From IMG/VR virus record IMGVR_UViG_3300002242_001627, positions 1 through 21,644 of that record: a stretch of 21,644 nt of DNA; one strand, written 5' to 3'. Positions 12,796 to 20,421 of the stretch are shown one piece after another. Below the pieces are notes generated by a model. The model was not told the origin of the DNA. It worked only from the letters and a program-made list of their open reading frames with translations, and made no database searches. Origin of the DNA: a virus. A program made the translations under genes and the position numbers. Within the stretch, counting starts at the first letter, position 1; the number at the start of each line of letters is the position of its first letter.

Positions 12796-13186
12796 AAGGT
12801 GGAGGAAAGGTGCCAGAAAGGCAGACTCTAAGTGGGAAGGTGAGCTAAGGGATACAGTACTTAAGAGTTGTGATTATCACCCAGATCGTATCCCTTATAC
12901 GACAGAACATACATACCAACCTGATTTTAAAACAGGTGATATACTGATAGAGGCCAAGGGCAGGTTTATGGATTCGTCCGAAGCCTCTAAGTATGTGTGG
13001 GTTAGAAAGGCTTTACCCGAAGGAGTAGAGCTGATCTTTCTATTTTATAACCCTGAGACACCAATGCCTAATGCAAAGGTGAGGAAGGACGGTACCAAGA
13101 GGACCCACAGGGAGTGGGCTGATAAGAACGACTTTAGGTGGTTTACTAAGGACAATATAGGAGAGGTTTTATGTATGAAGAAGTGA
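12785..13186 (+). CDS. T7 endonuclease I-like Holliday junction resolvase (gp3-like)
   Basis: This gene encodes 133 residues (T7 gp3 has 149). The catalytic core is readable: a Glu in SKWEGELRD (E18, aligned with T7 E20), HTYQPDFKTG (D47, T7 D55), and ILIEAKGRF (E56 and K58, T7 E65 and K67). This is the PD-(D/E)xK fold of endonuclease I, a dimeric nuclease that cuts branched DNA, resolves recombination and packaging intermediates, and helps break down host DNA. A basic N-terminus (MRNRRWRKGARK) fits DNA binding. GGAG precedes the ATG within the upstream gene. In T7 the gene precedes the primase-helicase; here it is near the end of the arm. Confidence 0.92.
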   Translation: MRNRRWRKGARKADSKWEGELRDTVLKSCDYHPDRIPYTTEHTYQPDFKTGDILIEAKGRFMDSSEASKYVWVRKALPEGVELIFLFYNPETPMPNAKVRKDGTKRTHREWADKNDFRWFTKDNIGEVLCMKK

Positions 13187-13251
13187 AGGAGATTTATAAC
13201 CTACCAGGTTGCTTGGTTATTATCTATAAGGGGAAAAAAGATGCCTCTTAA
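13171..13251 (+). CDS. Possible 26-aa peptide overlapping endonuclease I end
   Basis: This short frame has a strong ribosome site (AGGAGAGG ending four bases before the ATG). The product is MYEEVKEIYNLPGCLVIIYK plus six residues. It overlaps endonuclease I by 16 bases and the next gene by 11, and covers the 54-base gap between them. Size and overlaps fit the neighbouring pattern of coupled tiny genes. No function is recognised, and chance remains possible. Confidence 0.5.
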   Translation: MYEEVKEIYNLPGCLVIIYKGKKDAS

Positions 13252-13435
13252 TATGAAGGTAACAGTACAGGTGGTTAACACAGGAGTACCTTGGGATAAC
13301 ACGGTTATACATTCTGTAGAGAATTTAGAGGTAACTGAGACAGAGATAGATCAGTTATTAGGTTTCTTAATGCAGATCAAGGAAGGTGATATTGCTAAAG
13401 AAGAGGATGAGAGTAAAATTATAATGGAGAAATAA
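13241..13435 (+). CDS. Hypothetical protein (64 aa)
   Basis: This gene encodes 64 residues. AGGGGA lies seven bases before ATG 13241. The N-terminal half looks like beta strands (LNMKVTVQVVNTGVPW), the C-terminal half is an acidic helix (ETEIDQLLGFLMQIKEGD). No motif is recognised. It overlaps the next gene by one base (TAATG) and sits near the 3' end of the rightward operon. Confidence 0.72.
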   Translation: MPLNMKVTVQVVNTGVPWDNTVIHSVENLEVTETEIDQLLGFLMQIKEGDIAKEEDESKIIMEK

Positions 13436-13635
13436 TGTCAGATGATAAAGGATGTCTAGTGAAGTCTATTGCGGACTCATTAGATACAGCAGTTACTATT
13501 TACAATGAAGTTAAATTCAACACAGCAGAAGATAGTACTGAGTTTGAAGGTAATATGGTAGAAGAGTTAGAAGTGACTATTTTAGGTCTTATTAAGAGTC
13601 TTAGAATATCAGCATTTAGAGCAAGCGATAGTTAA
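13435..13635 (+). CDS. Hypothetical protein (66 aa), last gene of the plus arm
   Basis: This gene encodes 66 residues. GGAG lies six bases before the ATG, which overlaps the previous stop by one base. The product is mostly helical and acidic (SIADSLDTAVTIYNEVKF, MVEELEVTILGLIKSLRIS). No membrane segment or motif is recognised. It is followed within ten bases by the bidirectional terminator that ends the arm. Confidence 0.72.
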   Translation: MSDDKGCLVKSIADSLDTAVTIYNEVKFNTAEDSTEFEGNMVEELEVTILGLIKSLRISAFRASDS

Positions 13636-13643
13636 ACAAAAAT

Positions 13644-13687
13644 AAACCCCAGACGGGTCCTAAATTGGACTTATCTGGGGTTTTTTT
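13644..13687. terminator. Bidirectional intrinsic terminator between convergent arms
   Basis: AAACCCCAGA (13644-13653) pairs with TCTGGGGTTT (13674-13683), with an inner GTCC/GGAC stem (13657-13660 with 13667-13670). A T-run follows on the plus strand (to 13687). On the minus strand the stem is followed by a T-rich tract read from the A-rich bases 13636-13646. It would end both the rightward replication operon and the leftward virion operon. Confidence 0.9.
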
Positions 13688-13692
13688 ATGGT

Positions 13693-15333
13693 TTATCTGC
13701 CAAAATTGGAATTGAAATCATCATCTAGTTTCTTCTGACTTTTAGTCCTGAAGTTCTCACGGAACGATTTATCTAACTCAGCCTTCTCCTTTTCAGATAC
13801 ATGTTTTCCATAGAAAGCAGCACCTGTAACCGTGGCAGCACCTGTTGTTGTGTAACCTAAAGTAGTATCTAAGACTCTCCTAGCAGAAGCTTGGTCACCT
13901 TTCATGATCTTAGTTAGGGCACTTAAGGCCACACTAGGTTTAGGTGGGTTCTTAGAGAACTGTTTTACAGCCCAAGTTTGGAAACCCTTAGAGTTGAATA
14001 ACTTACTAGCACCTAAGGCACCACCAAGTCCTGAGATAAGAGTACCTACAGCACTTCCACCCTGAGCACCGACAGTACCACCAAGGGCCATACCGAATAC
14101 CTTAGACATCCAACCACTCAAATTGCCCGATAAAGTCTCTGTCTCCTTAAAGATTCTACCCCAGTCATCGAAAGACTTTTTGTGTTCTGGCCACAGCTTT
14201 TTAAGTGCAGCCCTTCCACTTGGGTGTGTTATGTAGTTCTTGAACGTACTAGATTCACCATGAAACAAGTGTGAACCCATAGCATCTTTTAGGTTACCCA
14301 TCTGTTGAGTGGCAAAACCTTTACTCCCAGAAAGACTCTCTAGTGTCTTCATATCACGATGAAATTCATCAATAGAATGTACTGCCTTCTTGGGGTTGGT
14401 CTGTATTCTTGATATTAAGTTATGTGCTTCTGAGTTTTTACCCTCTTCACCTGCTCGGAATATAGCCTTATTCTTTTTAAAATCAAAGTGTCTGGAGTAT
14501 CTATCATCGAGTGCTTTCACTTCTTTAGCGAAATTAGGGTTACCCAGGTCTTTACCTACAATATCTGCTTGAGATCTAAAGACCTCTCTAGAATCGTTTT
14601 GTAGGTTTTTGAGAGACATCTCTGCATTCCTAAGCTCCTTAGGTCCCATGTTCCTTCTTGAGTCTGTTAACAGCCTACCAGTGAGTGCCCTGTACTTTCT
14701 TAAACCCTTAGATGGGGAGATCTCGCCATTCTGTATTGCTTTTACAATATCCTCCAGATCCTTAACAATAGGGATACCTTTTTGACTGTGAAACTTAGTA
14801 GTAAGCTCTTCTAGTTTGTTGGCAATCCTGTTTGGTTGAGACTTAGACTGCATGTTGTACTTCTTGAAACCTTCTTTAAAACCATTCTCCATTTGTTTAA
14901 TAGAGTCATGTAGGTTCGTTTGGAAGTTATCGACAGCTTTATGGAAAGAAGTAGTAGGTTGAATCACATCCTCTGCTAAATTCTTAACACCACCTCTGAT
15001 AGCAGGCTCACCACCTAGTTGTGTTGCGACAGATTGTTTAGTACCTTTATATAAATCCTTTGTGAATTTGAAAGGCCAAGACACAAATTTACCCGTACCA
15101 GAACCTACCTTGTTTAAGGAAGGCTTACCCTCAGGGTACACTGCTGCATCATCGAGTATCAAAGCCTCGTCTGTCTGTTTTGTTATATCTTCTGCATTAT
15201 CAGCCCCGTTAGCTTTCCTAGCCTTAGCTCTAGCTGCGTTTGCAAGATCTTGTAGGGGTGTCTTTGATTTGGTCTTAGAAGCATCACGACCAAGATCTTT
15301 TACAATCTCCCCTGCTTTTTTCCTAATACTCAT
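13693..15333 (-). CDS. Putative internal virion / DNA-ejection protein (546 aa)
   Basis: This gene encodes 546 residues. The N-terminal 60 residues are basic and Ala-rich; residues 120-330 are long charged helices (LTTKFHSQKGIPIVKDLEDI and similar). There are two hydrophobic, Gly/Ala-rich stretches near 411-446 (KVFGMALGGTVGAQGGSAVG) and 490-508, followed by a charged tail ending NSNFGR. Helical proteins with late Gly-rich hydrophobic segments are typical of podovirus ejection proteins that insert into the host envelope. AAGGAG lies eight bases before the ATG, which overlaps the previous stop (ATGA). It is the last gene before the shared terminator. No enzymatic motif is seen. Role is inferred from composition and position. 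Confidence 0.6.
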   Translation of the reverse strand: MSIRKKAGEIVKDLGRDASKTKSKTPLQDLANAARAKARKANGADNAEDITKQTDEALILDDAAVYPEGKPSLNKVGSGTGKFVSWPFKFTKDLYKGTKQSVATQLGGEPAIRGGVKNLAEDVIQPTTSFHKAVDNFQTNLHDSIKQMENGFKEGFKKYNMQSKSQPNRIANKLEELTTKFHSQKGIPIVKDLEDIVKAIQNGEISPSKGLRKYRALTGRLLTDSRRNMGPKELRNAEMSLKNLQNDSREVFRSQADIVGKDLGNPNFAKEVKALDDRYSRHFDFKKNKAIFRAGEEGKNSEAHNLISRIQTNPKKAVHSIDEFHRDMKTLESLSGSKGFATQQMGNLKDAMGSHLFHGESSTFKNYITHPSGRAALKKLWPEHKKSFDDWGRIFKETETLSGNLSGWMSKVFGMALGGTVGAQGGSAVGTLISGLGGALGASKLFNSKGFQTWAVKQFSKNPPKPSVALSALTKIMKGDQASARRVLDTTLGYTTTGAATVTGAAFYGKHVSEKEKAELDKSFRENFRTKSQKKLDDDFNSNFGR

Positions 15334-16004
15334 TTGTCTTTCTCCTTTTGGAACTTACTAAAATCAGGTTGGTAGGTGTTCTCCCTATTAGGGTTAACCA
15401 TATCTAAAGGAACCCCATCTGAATCAACACCACCACCTGTGGCTGGTGGGTAAAGAGCGCTTAGTACGCCCGAACCAATTTTAACACCCGACCTAAACAA
15501 AGCATCAGCTGCCGCATAAAACCCTGTTTCAGATGCAGATTCTTTAGCGGCCCCTTCGTAGTCTGGGTTAGCCTTCAAGGACTCTTTATATAATTGCACA
15601 GGCATATCTACTAGACCGAAGGCACCACCTGTTTTTAAGGGCTGAAGTGGTGGTTTGGTCTTAAGACCAGTTACCACTGCTGCGATATCACCTAACACAT
15701 CTGAACCAGAGTGAATGTTTGTTTTAACATCATTCATATTAGTGTCATATAGGTCTGAGAATGTCCCTTCAGTGAAGTAAGGGGTGAGGTCGTTTTTATC
15801 CTTGTCTATAATTGGCTTCCCACTTTTAGCAGCCTCTAGTCTTTTCCTAGAGTACCAATCGGTGAGACCTTTAGTGTCATCACCTTCGTAATTCTTTCTA
15901 GTCGAAAGGTAGTATAGACTCTTTAACTCGTTAAAGGAGTCTTCCCTGTCTTGCCTACGTTGTTGTCTACGTTGTTCCAACATTCGGTTGGTAATTTTTG
16001 GCAT
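15330..16004 (-). CDS. Hypothetical virion-module protein (224 aa)
   Basis: This gene encodes 224 residues. The N-terminus is very basic and Gln/Arg-rich (MLEQRRQQRRQDRED), followed by helices and a moderately hydrophobic middle (VLGDIAAVVTGLKTKPPLQP, near 103-122). A Gly/Ala-rich stretch (SGVKIGSGVLSALYPPATGG) precedes a hydrophilic tail. AGGAGGT lies five bases before the ATG. It shares four bases with the next gene and follows the 906-residue protein gene by eight bases, so it belongs to the same transcript. Probably an internal or ejected virion component; no family recognised. Confidence 0.55.
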   Translation of the reverse strand: MPKITNRMLEQRRQQRRQDREDSFNELKSLYYLSTRKNYEGDDTKGLTDWYSRKRLEAAKSGKPIIDKDKNDLTPYFTEGTFSDLYDTNMNDVKTNIHSGSDVLGDIAAVVTGLKTKPPLQPLKTGGAFGLVDMPVQLYKESLKANPDYEGAAKESASETGFYAAADALFRSGVKIGSGVLSALYPPATGGGVDSDGVPLDMVNPNRENTYQPDFSKFQKEKDK

Positions 16005-16012
16005 ATAACCTC

Positions 16013-18733
16013 CTATTTAAACTTAGACAACGCATCCATTGCAGCCCGTTTCTGAGCATCAGTTGGGTTCTCCATACCATTAACAATAGACCTTAACTCA
16101 TCCGCAGATGTAGCATTATTTATAGCATCTATAGAGGTTTTCTCCACCTCAGTCACCTCAACATGTTTAGCCTTAAGAGCTGCCTCGACCTCACCAGAAG
16201 TAGGAAGTTCTATTCTGTTATCTAGATCCCATTGGTGTGTAAATGACTCCAATCCTTCCATAGAAGGGGTTCTCTTTTCTCTTTTCACCTTAGCAATCCA
16301 ATCGTTGATAGCTTTGTTTCTTCTAATATCGTTATCAGCAAATCTATCCGCTGTCTCAAGGATAAGTCTAATACCAGCAGGGGTCATATGCAGTCCTGCA
16401 GATGCTTTCCTGAACTGATCCATTTCTGCATTAGAGATAGCACCCTTAGTGTCAGAGATATAAAGTAGCATAGACTCTAAGGTTTTCTGCATAATAAGCT
16501 CACCAGATGCTGCTTCCTCTGTCTCTATCCCCAAAAGCTCAGATGCAAGAGTTCTAGCAGATTGTCTTAAGTTGCCTAAGAACTTACCAGTCCCTATTTC
16601 AGACTCTTCTAATACTCTTCTGAACTGTGAAGAGTTTGCCTGAGTTTTTCTAGCTCTATCTGTCTCTCCTCTAAGTACCTCTTGGTACTCGATCACTTTC
16701 TTCTCAGAAGTTTCATCACCCTTAGCCCTAGTATCTATAGTAGTCCTATCTTCATGTGCACCCGTATCGATAACTGTCTTATCTTCATGTTCACCCACAT
16801 CGATTTTGGATTGGCCTTGTTTGAGTAGTAATTTCTCAGCTAAAGTAAGAGAATCGTTTCCAACAGTTCTATCTAGTGAAGCCATATCTTCTACATAGCC
16901 TGGGTTCTCTTTATCACCCTTATACTTAGCAAGAATCTTAGACTGCTCTTTCTTATAATATTGATGATCTTTCATCTGTGCGGTCCAACCATCTTGAACA
17001 CCCTCAGCGAAACCCTTAAAGGCAAACTCAGCAGAATCATGAGGACTGTAACCGAATAGGCGAGAACCTGCATACAGCACTAAAGCTCTCATAATCTCTT
17101 GACTTGTAATACCTGTTAACTCTGTAAAACCTGCCATTAGATCAGAAATCCAAGATGTAGCATCCTTGTCTTCACCACCATCGGCCATCTTCTTAAGGTC
17201 TTTCTCAGCACCCTCTTCACTTGAGAATAAATCAGTAACACCGTCAATAACAGCTCCAGCAGCTACAACAGGGGCACCTACAACAGCCATTACAGCATTA
17301 CCTGCAGTGTCTAGTAGCCACTCACCTGCTTCGGCAAGTACATTACCTGCCTGGTCAACAAGTTCACCACCGTCAGTTTCCATCCATTCACCTGCGGATG
17401 CAATTAACTCACCTGCTGTCTCACTTGCACTGTCTATACCCTCACTAACAGCACTCTCTAATTCACCAGCTGCATTCTCAACCCAATCACCTGCTTCAGC
17501 AATAATAGCTCCTGCTTCATCGATAGCATTACCTGCTTCATCGACAACCCAATCACCTGCTTCAGCTAGGGTAACAACACCTGCCCCTGCAGTTATCTTA
17601 GCAGCGTTAGACGCATCACTTAGTAGTTCAATACTGCCGTCAGCTAATGCCTGTGCAACTTCATCTACTTTAGCAACAAAGTCATTAACAGCTTCAATAG
17701 TAACAGGGTTGTCAATTTCACCTGTGTTAACCAATGCTTGCTCTAAGTTAGCCGTAGCTAATTCAGGACTCTCTACGATCTCTAGTACCTTCTCCTCTGA
17801 TAAATCCACTGTTTCAGGGGCATGCTCTGTAATGACTTCTTCTTGACCTAAGTCAACCATTTCAGGAGCAACCTGTGATGCAATAACATCCTCAGGAGAC
17901 TCTAATACTTCTTCTGGAGCAAAGGCCTGTGTAAGATCTAAAGGAGTCTCTTCTGGACCACCTGTAGGGACCATCATTTGCTCATTTAATCCTTGATCAT
18001 TAAGCTGTCGATCCATTGTCTCAACAAACTTACTATCGTCCACAGGTTGTCCAATTTGGGCCTGTAGAGGGTCTAATGTAGGGTCTATTGTAGGCTCTAA
18101 CGTAGGTAGTAATGCGGCTATATCTTGCTCTGTAATAGGGGCTTGTTGTACTTCACCTTGTTGTACTTCACCTTGTTGTACTTCACCTTGTTGTACATCA
18201 CCACCACTTAGGAAGTCTGTGACAGCCTCAGGAGTACCTGTTGCAGCCTCTTTCTTGCCTTCTGTAGTAGTTCCTGCAACAAATGGTGTGGATGCTGTAA
18301 TTTGGTTATTCTTAGCATCTTTATTGGGTCTGTTGTTCTTGAACTCAAACTTACCACCGTCAAGGGTCTCACCAGAGATCTTCTCCAGATCATTATCGTT
18401 ATCTGTGACAGTCTTAAACATGTCTTCTAGACCACCTTTATTCATGACAGTCTTAGAGTCCTCTGCTTCTTGTTCTGCTATTAATCCATCTATAACGGCT
18501 TCTTTTTCAGCTTCTACAATACTGTCTAAGGAGATAACATCACTAGGGATAATATCAAAACCGTCTCTCGTAATTGGTGCTTCGACAGTCTGTGCTGTAT
18601 CGTCTACCAAGCTTTCTTCTACCCATTGGTAGCCATTACCTTCACAGGTACCTTGACTCTCATAGATACCACCGTAATTCTCGACAGTATCACTGAGTCT
18701 CTCACCAGTATTTGGGTTTACACAATATCCCAT
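16013..18733 (-). CDS. Large repeat-rich putative internal virion protein (906 aa)
   Basis: This gene encodes 906 residues. Residues 1-40 form a small Cys module (GYCVNPNTGERL, then C30 and GYQWV). Residues 40-350 are acidic, low complexity and probably disordered, and include a VQQGE tandem repeat at 180-197. Residues 378-500 are an Ala/Gly-rich array of degenerate repeats with recurring AEAGDW/AGEW and DEAGN units ending in a hydrophobic VMAVVGAPVVAAGAVIDGV. Residues 525-600 are helical (LVLYAGSRLFGYSP); 642-674 hold three 11-residue repeats (IDTGAHEDRTT type); the remainder is long charged helices. AGGAG precedes the ATG. The size and helical ends suggest a counterpart of T7 gp15/gp16 ejection proteins, but no lysozyme-like catalytic motif is visible. 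Tape-measure or scaffold-like roles are alternatives. Confidence 0.6.
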   Translation of the reverse strand: MGYCVNPNTGERLSDTVENYGGIYESQGTCEGNGYQWVEESLVDDTAQTVEAPITRDGFDIIPSDVISLDSIVEAEKEAVIDGLIAEQEAEDSKTVMNKGGLEDMFKTVTDNDNDLEKISGETLDGGKFEFKNNRPNKDAKNNQITASTPFVAGTTTEGKKEAATGTPEAVTDFLSGGDVQQGEVQQGEVQQGEVQQAPITEQDIAALLPTLEPTIDPTLDPLQAQIGQPVDDSKFVETMDRQLNDQGLNEQMMVPTGGPEETPLDLTQAFAPEEVLESPEDVIASQVAPEMVDLGQEEVITEHAPETVDLSEEKVLEIVESPELATANLEQALVNTGEIDNPVTIEAVNDFVAKVDEVAQALADGSIELLSDASNAAKITAGAGVVTLAEAGDWVVDEAGNAIDEAGAIIAEAGDWVENAAGELESAVSEGIDSASETAGELIASAGEWMETDGGELVDQAGNVLAEAGEWLLDTAGNAVMAVVGAPVVAAGAVIDGVTDLFSSEEGAEKDLKKMADGGEDKDATSWISDLMAGFTELTGITSQEIMRALVLYAGSRLFGYSPHDSAEFAFKGFAEGVQDGWTAQMKDHQYYKKEQSKILAKYKGDKENPGYVEDMASLDRTVGNDSLTLAEKLLLKQGQSKIDVGEHEDKTVIDTGAHEDRTTIDTRAKGDETSEKKVIEYQEVLRGETDRARKTQANSSQFRRVLEESEIGTGKFLGNLRQSARTLASELLGIETEEAASGELIMQKTLESMLLYISDTKGAISNAEMDQFRKASAGLHMTPAGIRLILETADRFADNDIRRNKAINDWIAKVKREKRTPSMEGLESFTHQWDLDNRIELPTSGEVEAALKAKHVEVTEVEKTSIDAINNATSADELRSIVNGMENPTDAQKRAAMDALSKFK
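16712..16810 (-). repeat. Three 33-base units encoding 11-residue repeats
   Basis: Within the 906-residue protein, residues 642-674 read as SKIDVGEHEDK, TVIDTGAHEDR, TTIDTRAKGDE: three imperfect 11-residue units. Hendecad repeats favour a coiled coil. The DNA copies are diverged but alignable. Confidence 0.6.
18142..18201 (-). repeat. Four tandem 15-base repeats
   Basis: On the plus strand the unit CTTGTTGTACTTCAC occurs four times head to tail; the first three are identical and the fourth has one change. It encodes the VQQGE pentapeptide array of the 906-residue protein. Being in-frame and near-identical, it is a probable site of recent slippage expansion. Confidence 0.9.
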
Positions 18734-18754
18734 ATATTTCTCCTAATTTGTTGT

Positions 18755-19234
18755 TTATGCACCTGCACCAGCAAGCATTTTAAAGATAGCCATATAGTCA
18801 ATATCTTTCAAGACCTCTCTGGTATTACCCTGAGCATCGGCCATCATTCTAGAGTCCTTAGCTGGGTCTGCCGCAGTAGCTTTAGCTACAGTCGGGTCTA
18901 CTGTTATTCCACCCGTATTCTGTGTAACACTTGTAGGACCACCCTCTGTAAACACCTTACTTTCTAGTTTATTAGATAAGGCAGCAGGTGCCTCTGTTGG
19001 ACCCATGTTGACTGCTTTAGATAGGGAACCGACATCTTTTATACCGTTAGCGAGTACTTCATCTTGTTGATCCAACATATCTGTAGTTGGAGGTGGTGCA
19101 GTAGGTGATGGTGGTGGTGTTATTTTTGTATCCCCAAAAGGGCCCTTCTCACCACCTATATTACCAGTACCTACAGTCTTTTCAGACAACTCTTTAAGCT
19201 TTTGCTTAAACATAGGATCGTTCATAAAATTCAT
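18755..19234 (-). CDS. Hypothetical virion-module protein, Pro/Ala-rich (159 aa)
   Basis: This gene encodes 159 residues. After a short helical start (MFKQKLKELSEKT) there is a Pro/Thr linker (ITPPPSPTAPPPTTD, near 38-52), then Ala/Thr/Gly-rich, probably disordered sequence, and a short C-terminal helix (DIDYMAIFKMLAGAGA). GGAGG lies six bases before the ATG. The stop is 21 bases before the 906-residue gene start, in the same transcript. No motif is recognised. The composition resembles flexible structural or linker proteins. Confidence 0.6.
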   Translation of the reverse strand: MNFMNDPMFKQKLKELSEKTVGTGNIGGEKGPFGDTKITPPPSPTAPPPTTDMLDQQDEVLANGIKDVGSLSKAVNMGPTEAPAALSNKLESKVFTEGGPTSVTQNTGGITVDPTVAKATAADPAKDSRMMADAQGNTREVLKDIDYMAIFKMLAGAGA

Positions 19235-19243
19235 AATACCCTC

Positions 19244-19786
19244 CTATTTATTGTATAGTTCATTGTAAACAGCTCTTGCAGCTAACTCACCGTTCTTCAT
19301 AAATGCCTCACCCACCTTACCACCAACACTTTTAATCCAATCAGGTGTGTCATCAGGCCAACCGAACTCAAAGGACTCATAGTGTCCATGTTTGTCTAAA
19401 GGACCCTCTAAAGGCCTATTACCAGGGTGTTTCAGTTTGTCAGGGTTGTTACTGCCTAAGATTTTATTATCGATTTGATTATAAGCATCCATCTTCTCAT
19501 TATACTTTTGAAACTCTTCATTCCTCTCACCTAAGACACCCTGTAGTTTACTTCCAGCACTGTTAAATAAGTTACCAAGTACACCCATACCAGTCTCTAG
19601 TAAGACCTTCTCCCCCTCACCAGGTGGTAGTATTGCACCAGGACCCTTCATACCCTCATTTATTTGTGTACCCTTTTCGGTACTAAATTGGGAACCTTGG
19701 GCAAGTAGGGCCTCCATTTGTCTCTTCTCTTCTGCTAGTCTCTCAGCTTCTGTATAGAACAGTTTTCTATTTTCTTGTTCAGGCAT
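19244..19786 (-). CDS. Hypothetical virion-module protein (180 aa)
   Basis: This gene encodes 180 residues. It starts with a charged helix (FYTEAERLAEEKRQMEALLA), then a Gly/Pro linker (MKGPGAILPPGEGEK), an amphipathic segment (TGMGVLGNLFNSAGSKLQG) and a C-terminal domain with His, Trp and Asp (GHYESFEFGWPDDTPDWIK). GGAG lies eight bases before the ATG. It lies between two other low-complexity genes of the leftward operon. No family is recognised. It may be a minor virion component. Confidence 0.6.
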   Translation of the reverse strand: MPEQENRKLFYTEAERLAEEKRQMEALLAQGSQFSTEKGTQINEGMKGPGAILPPGEGEKVLLETGMGVLGNLFNSAGSKLQGVLGERNEEFQKYNEKMDAYNQIDNKILGSNNPDKLKHPGNRPLEGPLDKHGHYESFEFGWPDDTPDWIKSVGGKVGEAFMKNGELAARAVYNELYNK

Positions 19787-19804
19787 TATTATTCTCCAAA
19801 ATTA

Positions 19805-20419
19805 CTAAAAGTCACTCACAGCAGAGTCATCCTCTTCTGAGTTAGAAAAACCACCTAACCCCTCAGCAGTACCAAAACTACTATCACCAGAGTCACTATA
19901 ACTACCTGAATCAGAACCACCATAACTACCTGAGTCGGAACCACCATTATCTCCTGAGAAATAAGAGTTGTCTTGGTTCACATCTTGGCCATAGTATGAG
20001 TTGTTTTGACCATTACTGAGCACACCTGTACTGTTACCAGGGGCAGTATTAGCCTTAGTGTTGTTCTTATTGATACCAGAGATACTAAATGGGCTCTTGT
20101 CCCCACCCATGTAGTTAATGGTATTATGCTCAGGGAGAGTACTACCTAATGTGTTATGCTCAGGGGCATTACTACCAAACGTAGTCTTACCACCCCAGAA
20201 TTCACCTAAGAAGTTACCTAGGTCGAAGTCAGGCATGTCGTTATCACCTATAAAGGATGTTTGACCACTATTTTTAAACTGTTGATACTCGGATCCTGGA
20301 TCGGTACTCCAAGCTGGACGCATTAATCTGTCGTAGTTGGTGTGGGGTGCTGTGGGCATATTGTCATGGTCCCAGTTTTTAGGAGCCCATTCATTACTTA
20401 GAAAACCATTAACAGCCAT
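19805..20419 (-). CDS. Low-complexity Gly/Ser/Asp-rich virion-module protein (204 aa)
   Basis: This gene encodes 204 residues. The N-terminal 70 residues carry Trp/Asn/Asp motifs (NEWAPKNWDHDN, NFLGEFWGGK). Two 10-residue repeats with PEHNT follow near 82-101. The last 80 residues are almost all Gly, Ser, Asp, Asn and Tyr, with repeated SGSYGGSD units, ending acidic (SEEDDSAVSDF). No hydrophobic segment is present. The ATG is two bases after the previous stop, and the ribosome site (GGCGG) is weak, suggesting coupling. Low-complexity tails like this are often disordered. Function is unknown. Confidence 0.6.
   Translation of the reverse strand: MAVNGFLSNEWAPKNWDHDNMPTAPHTNYDRLMRPAWSTDPGSEYQQFKNSGQTSFIGDNDMPDFDLGNFLGEFWGGKTTFGSNAPEHNTLGSTLPEHNTINYMGGDKSPFSISGINKNNTKANTAPGNSTGVLSNGQNNSYYGQDVNQDNSYFSGDNGGSDSGSYGGSDSGSYSDSGDSSFGTAEGLGGFSNSEEDDSAVSDF
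19898..19945 (-). repeat. Two tandem 24-base units (SGSY/GGSD repeat)
   Basis: ATAACTACCTGARTCRGAAC followed by CACC occurs twice head to tail (19898-19921 and 19922-19945) with two differences. It encodes the GGSDSGSY octapeptide repeats in the 204-residue protein. Confidence 0.8.
20121..20180 (-). repeat. Two tandem 30-base units (PEHNT repeat)
   Basis: Units 20121-20150 and 20151-20180 share TTATGCTCAGG and ACTACC and encode FGSNAPEHNT and LGSTLPEHNT in the 204-residue protein. The copies are clearly related but diverged, indicating an older duplication than the 15-base array at 18142. Confidence 0.7.
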
Positions 20420-20421
20420 GA

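Noticed and set aside
17166-17846. Long open frame on the plus strand (226 codons) opposite the 906-residue gene
   Set aside because: It is a Ser/Pro/Ala-rich mirror of the Ala/Gly-repeat coding region, with no ribosome site and against the operon direction. It is a compositional shadow.
18219-18632. Open frame of 137 codons on the plus strand
   Set aside because: It lies antisense inside the 906-residue gene, has no Shine-Dalgarno site and no recognisable features.
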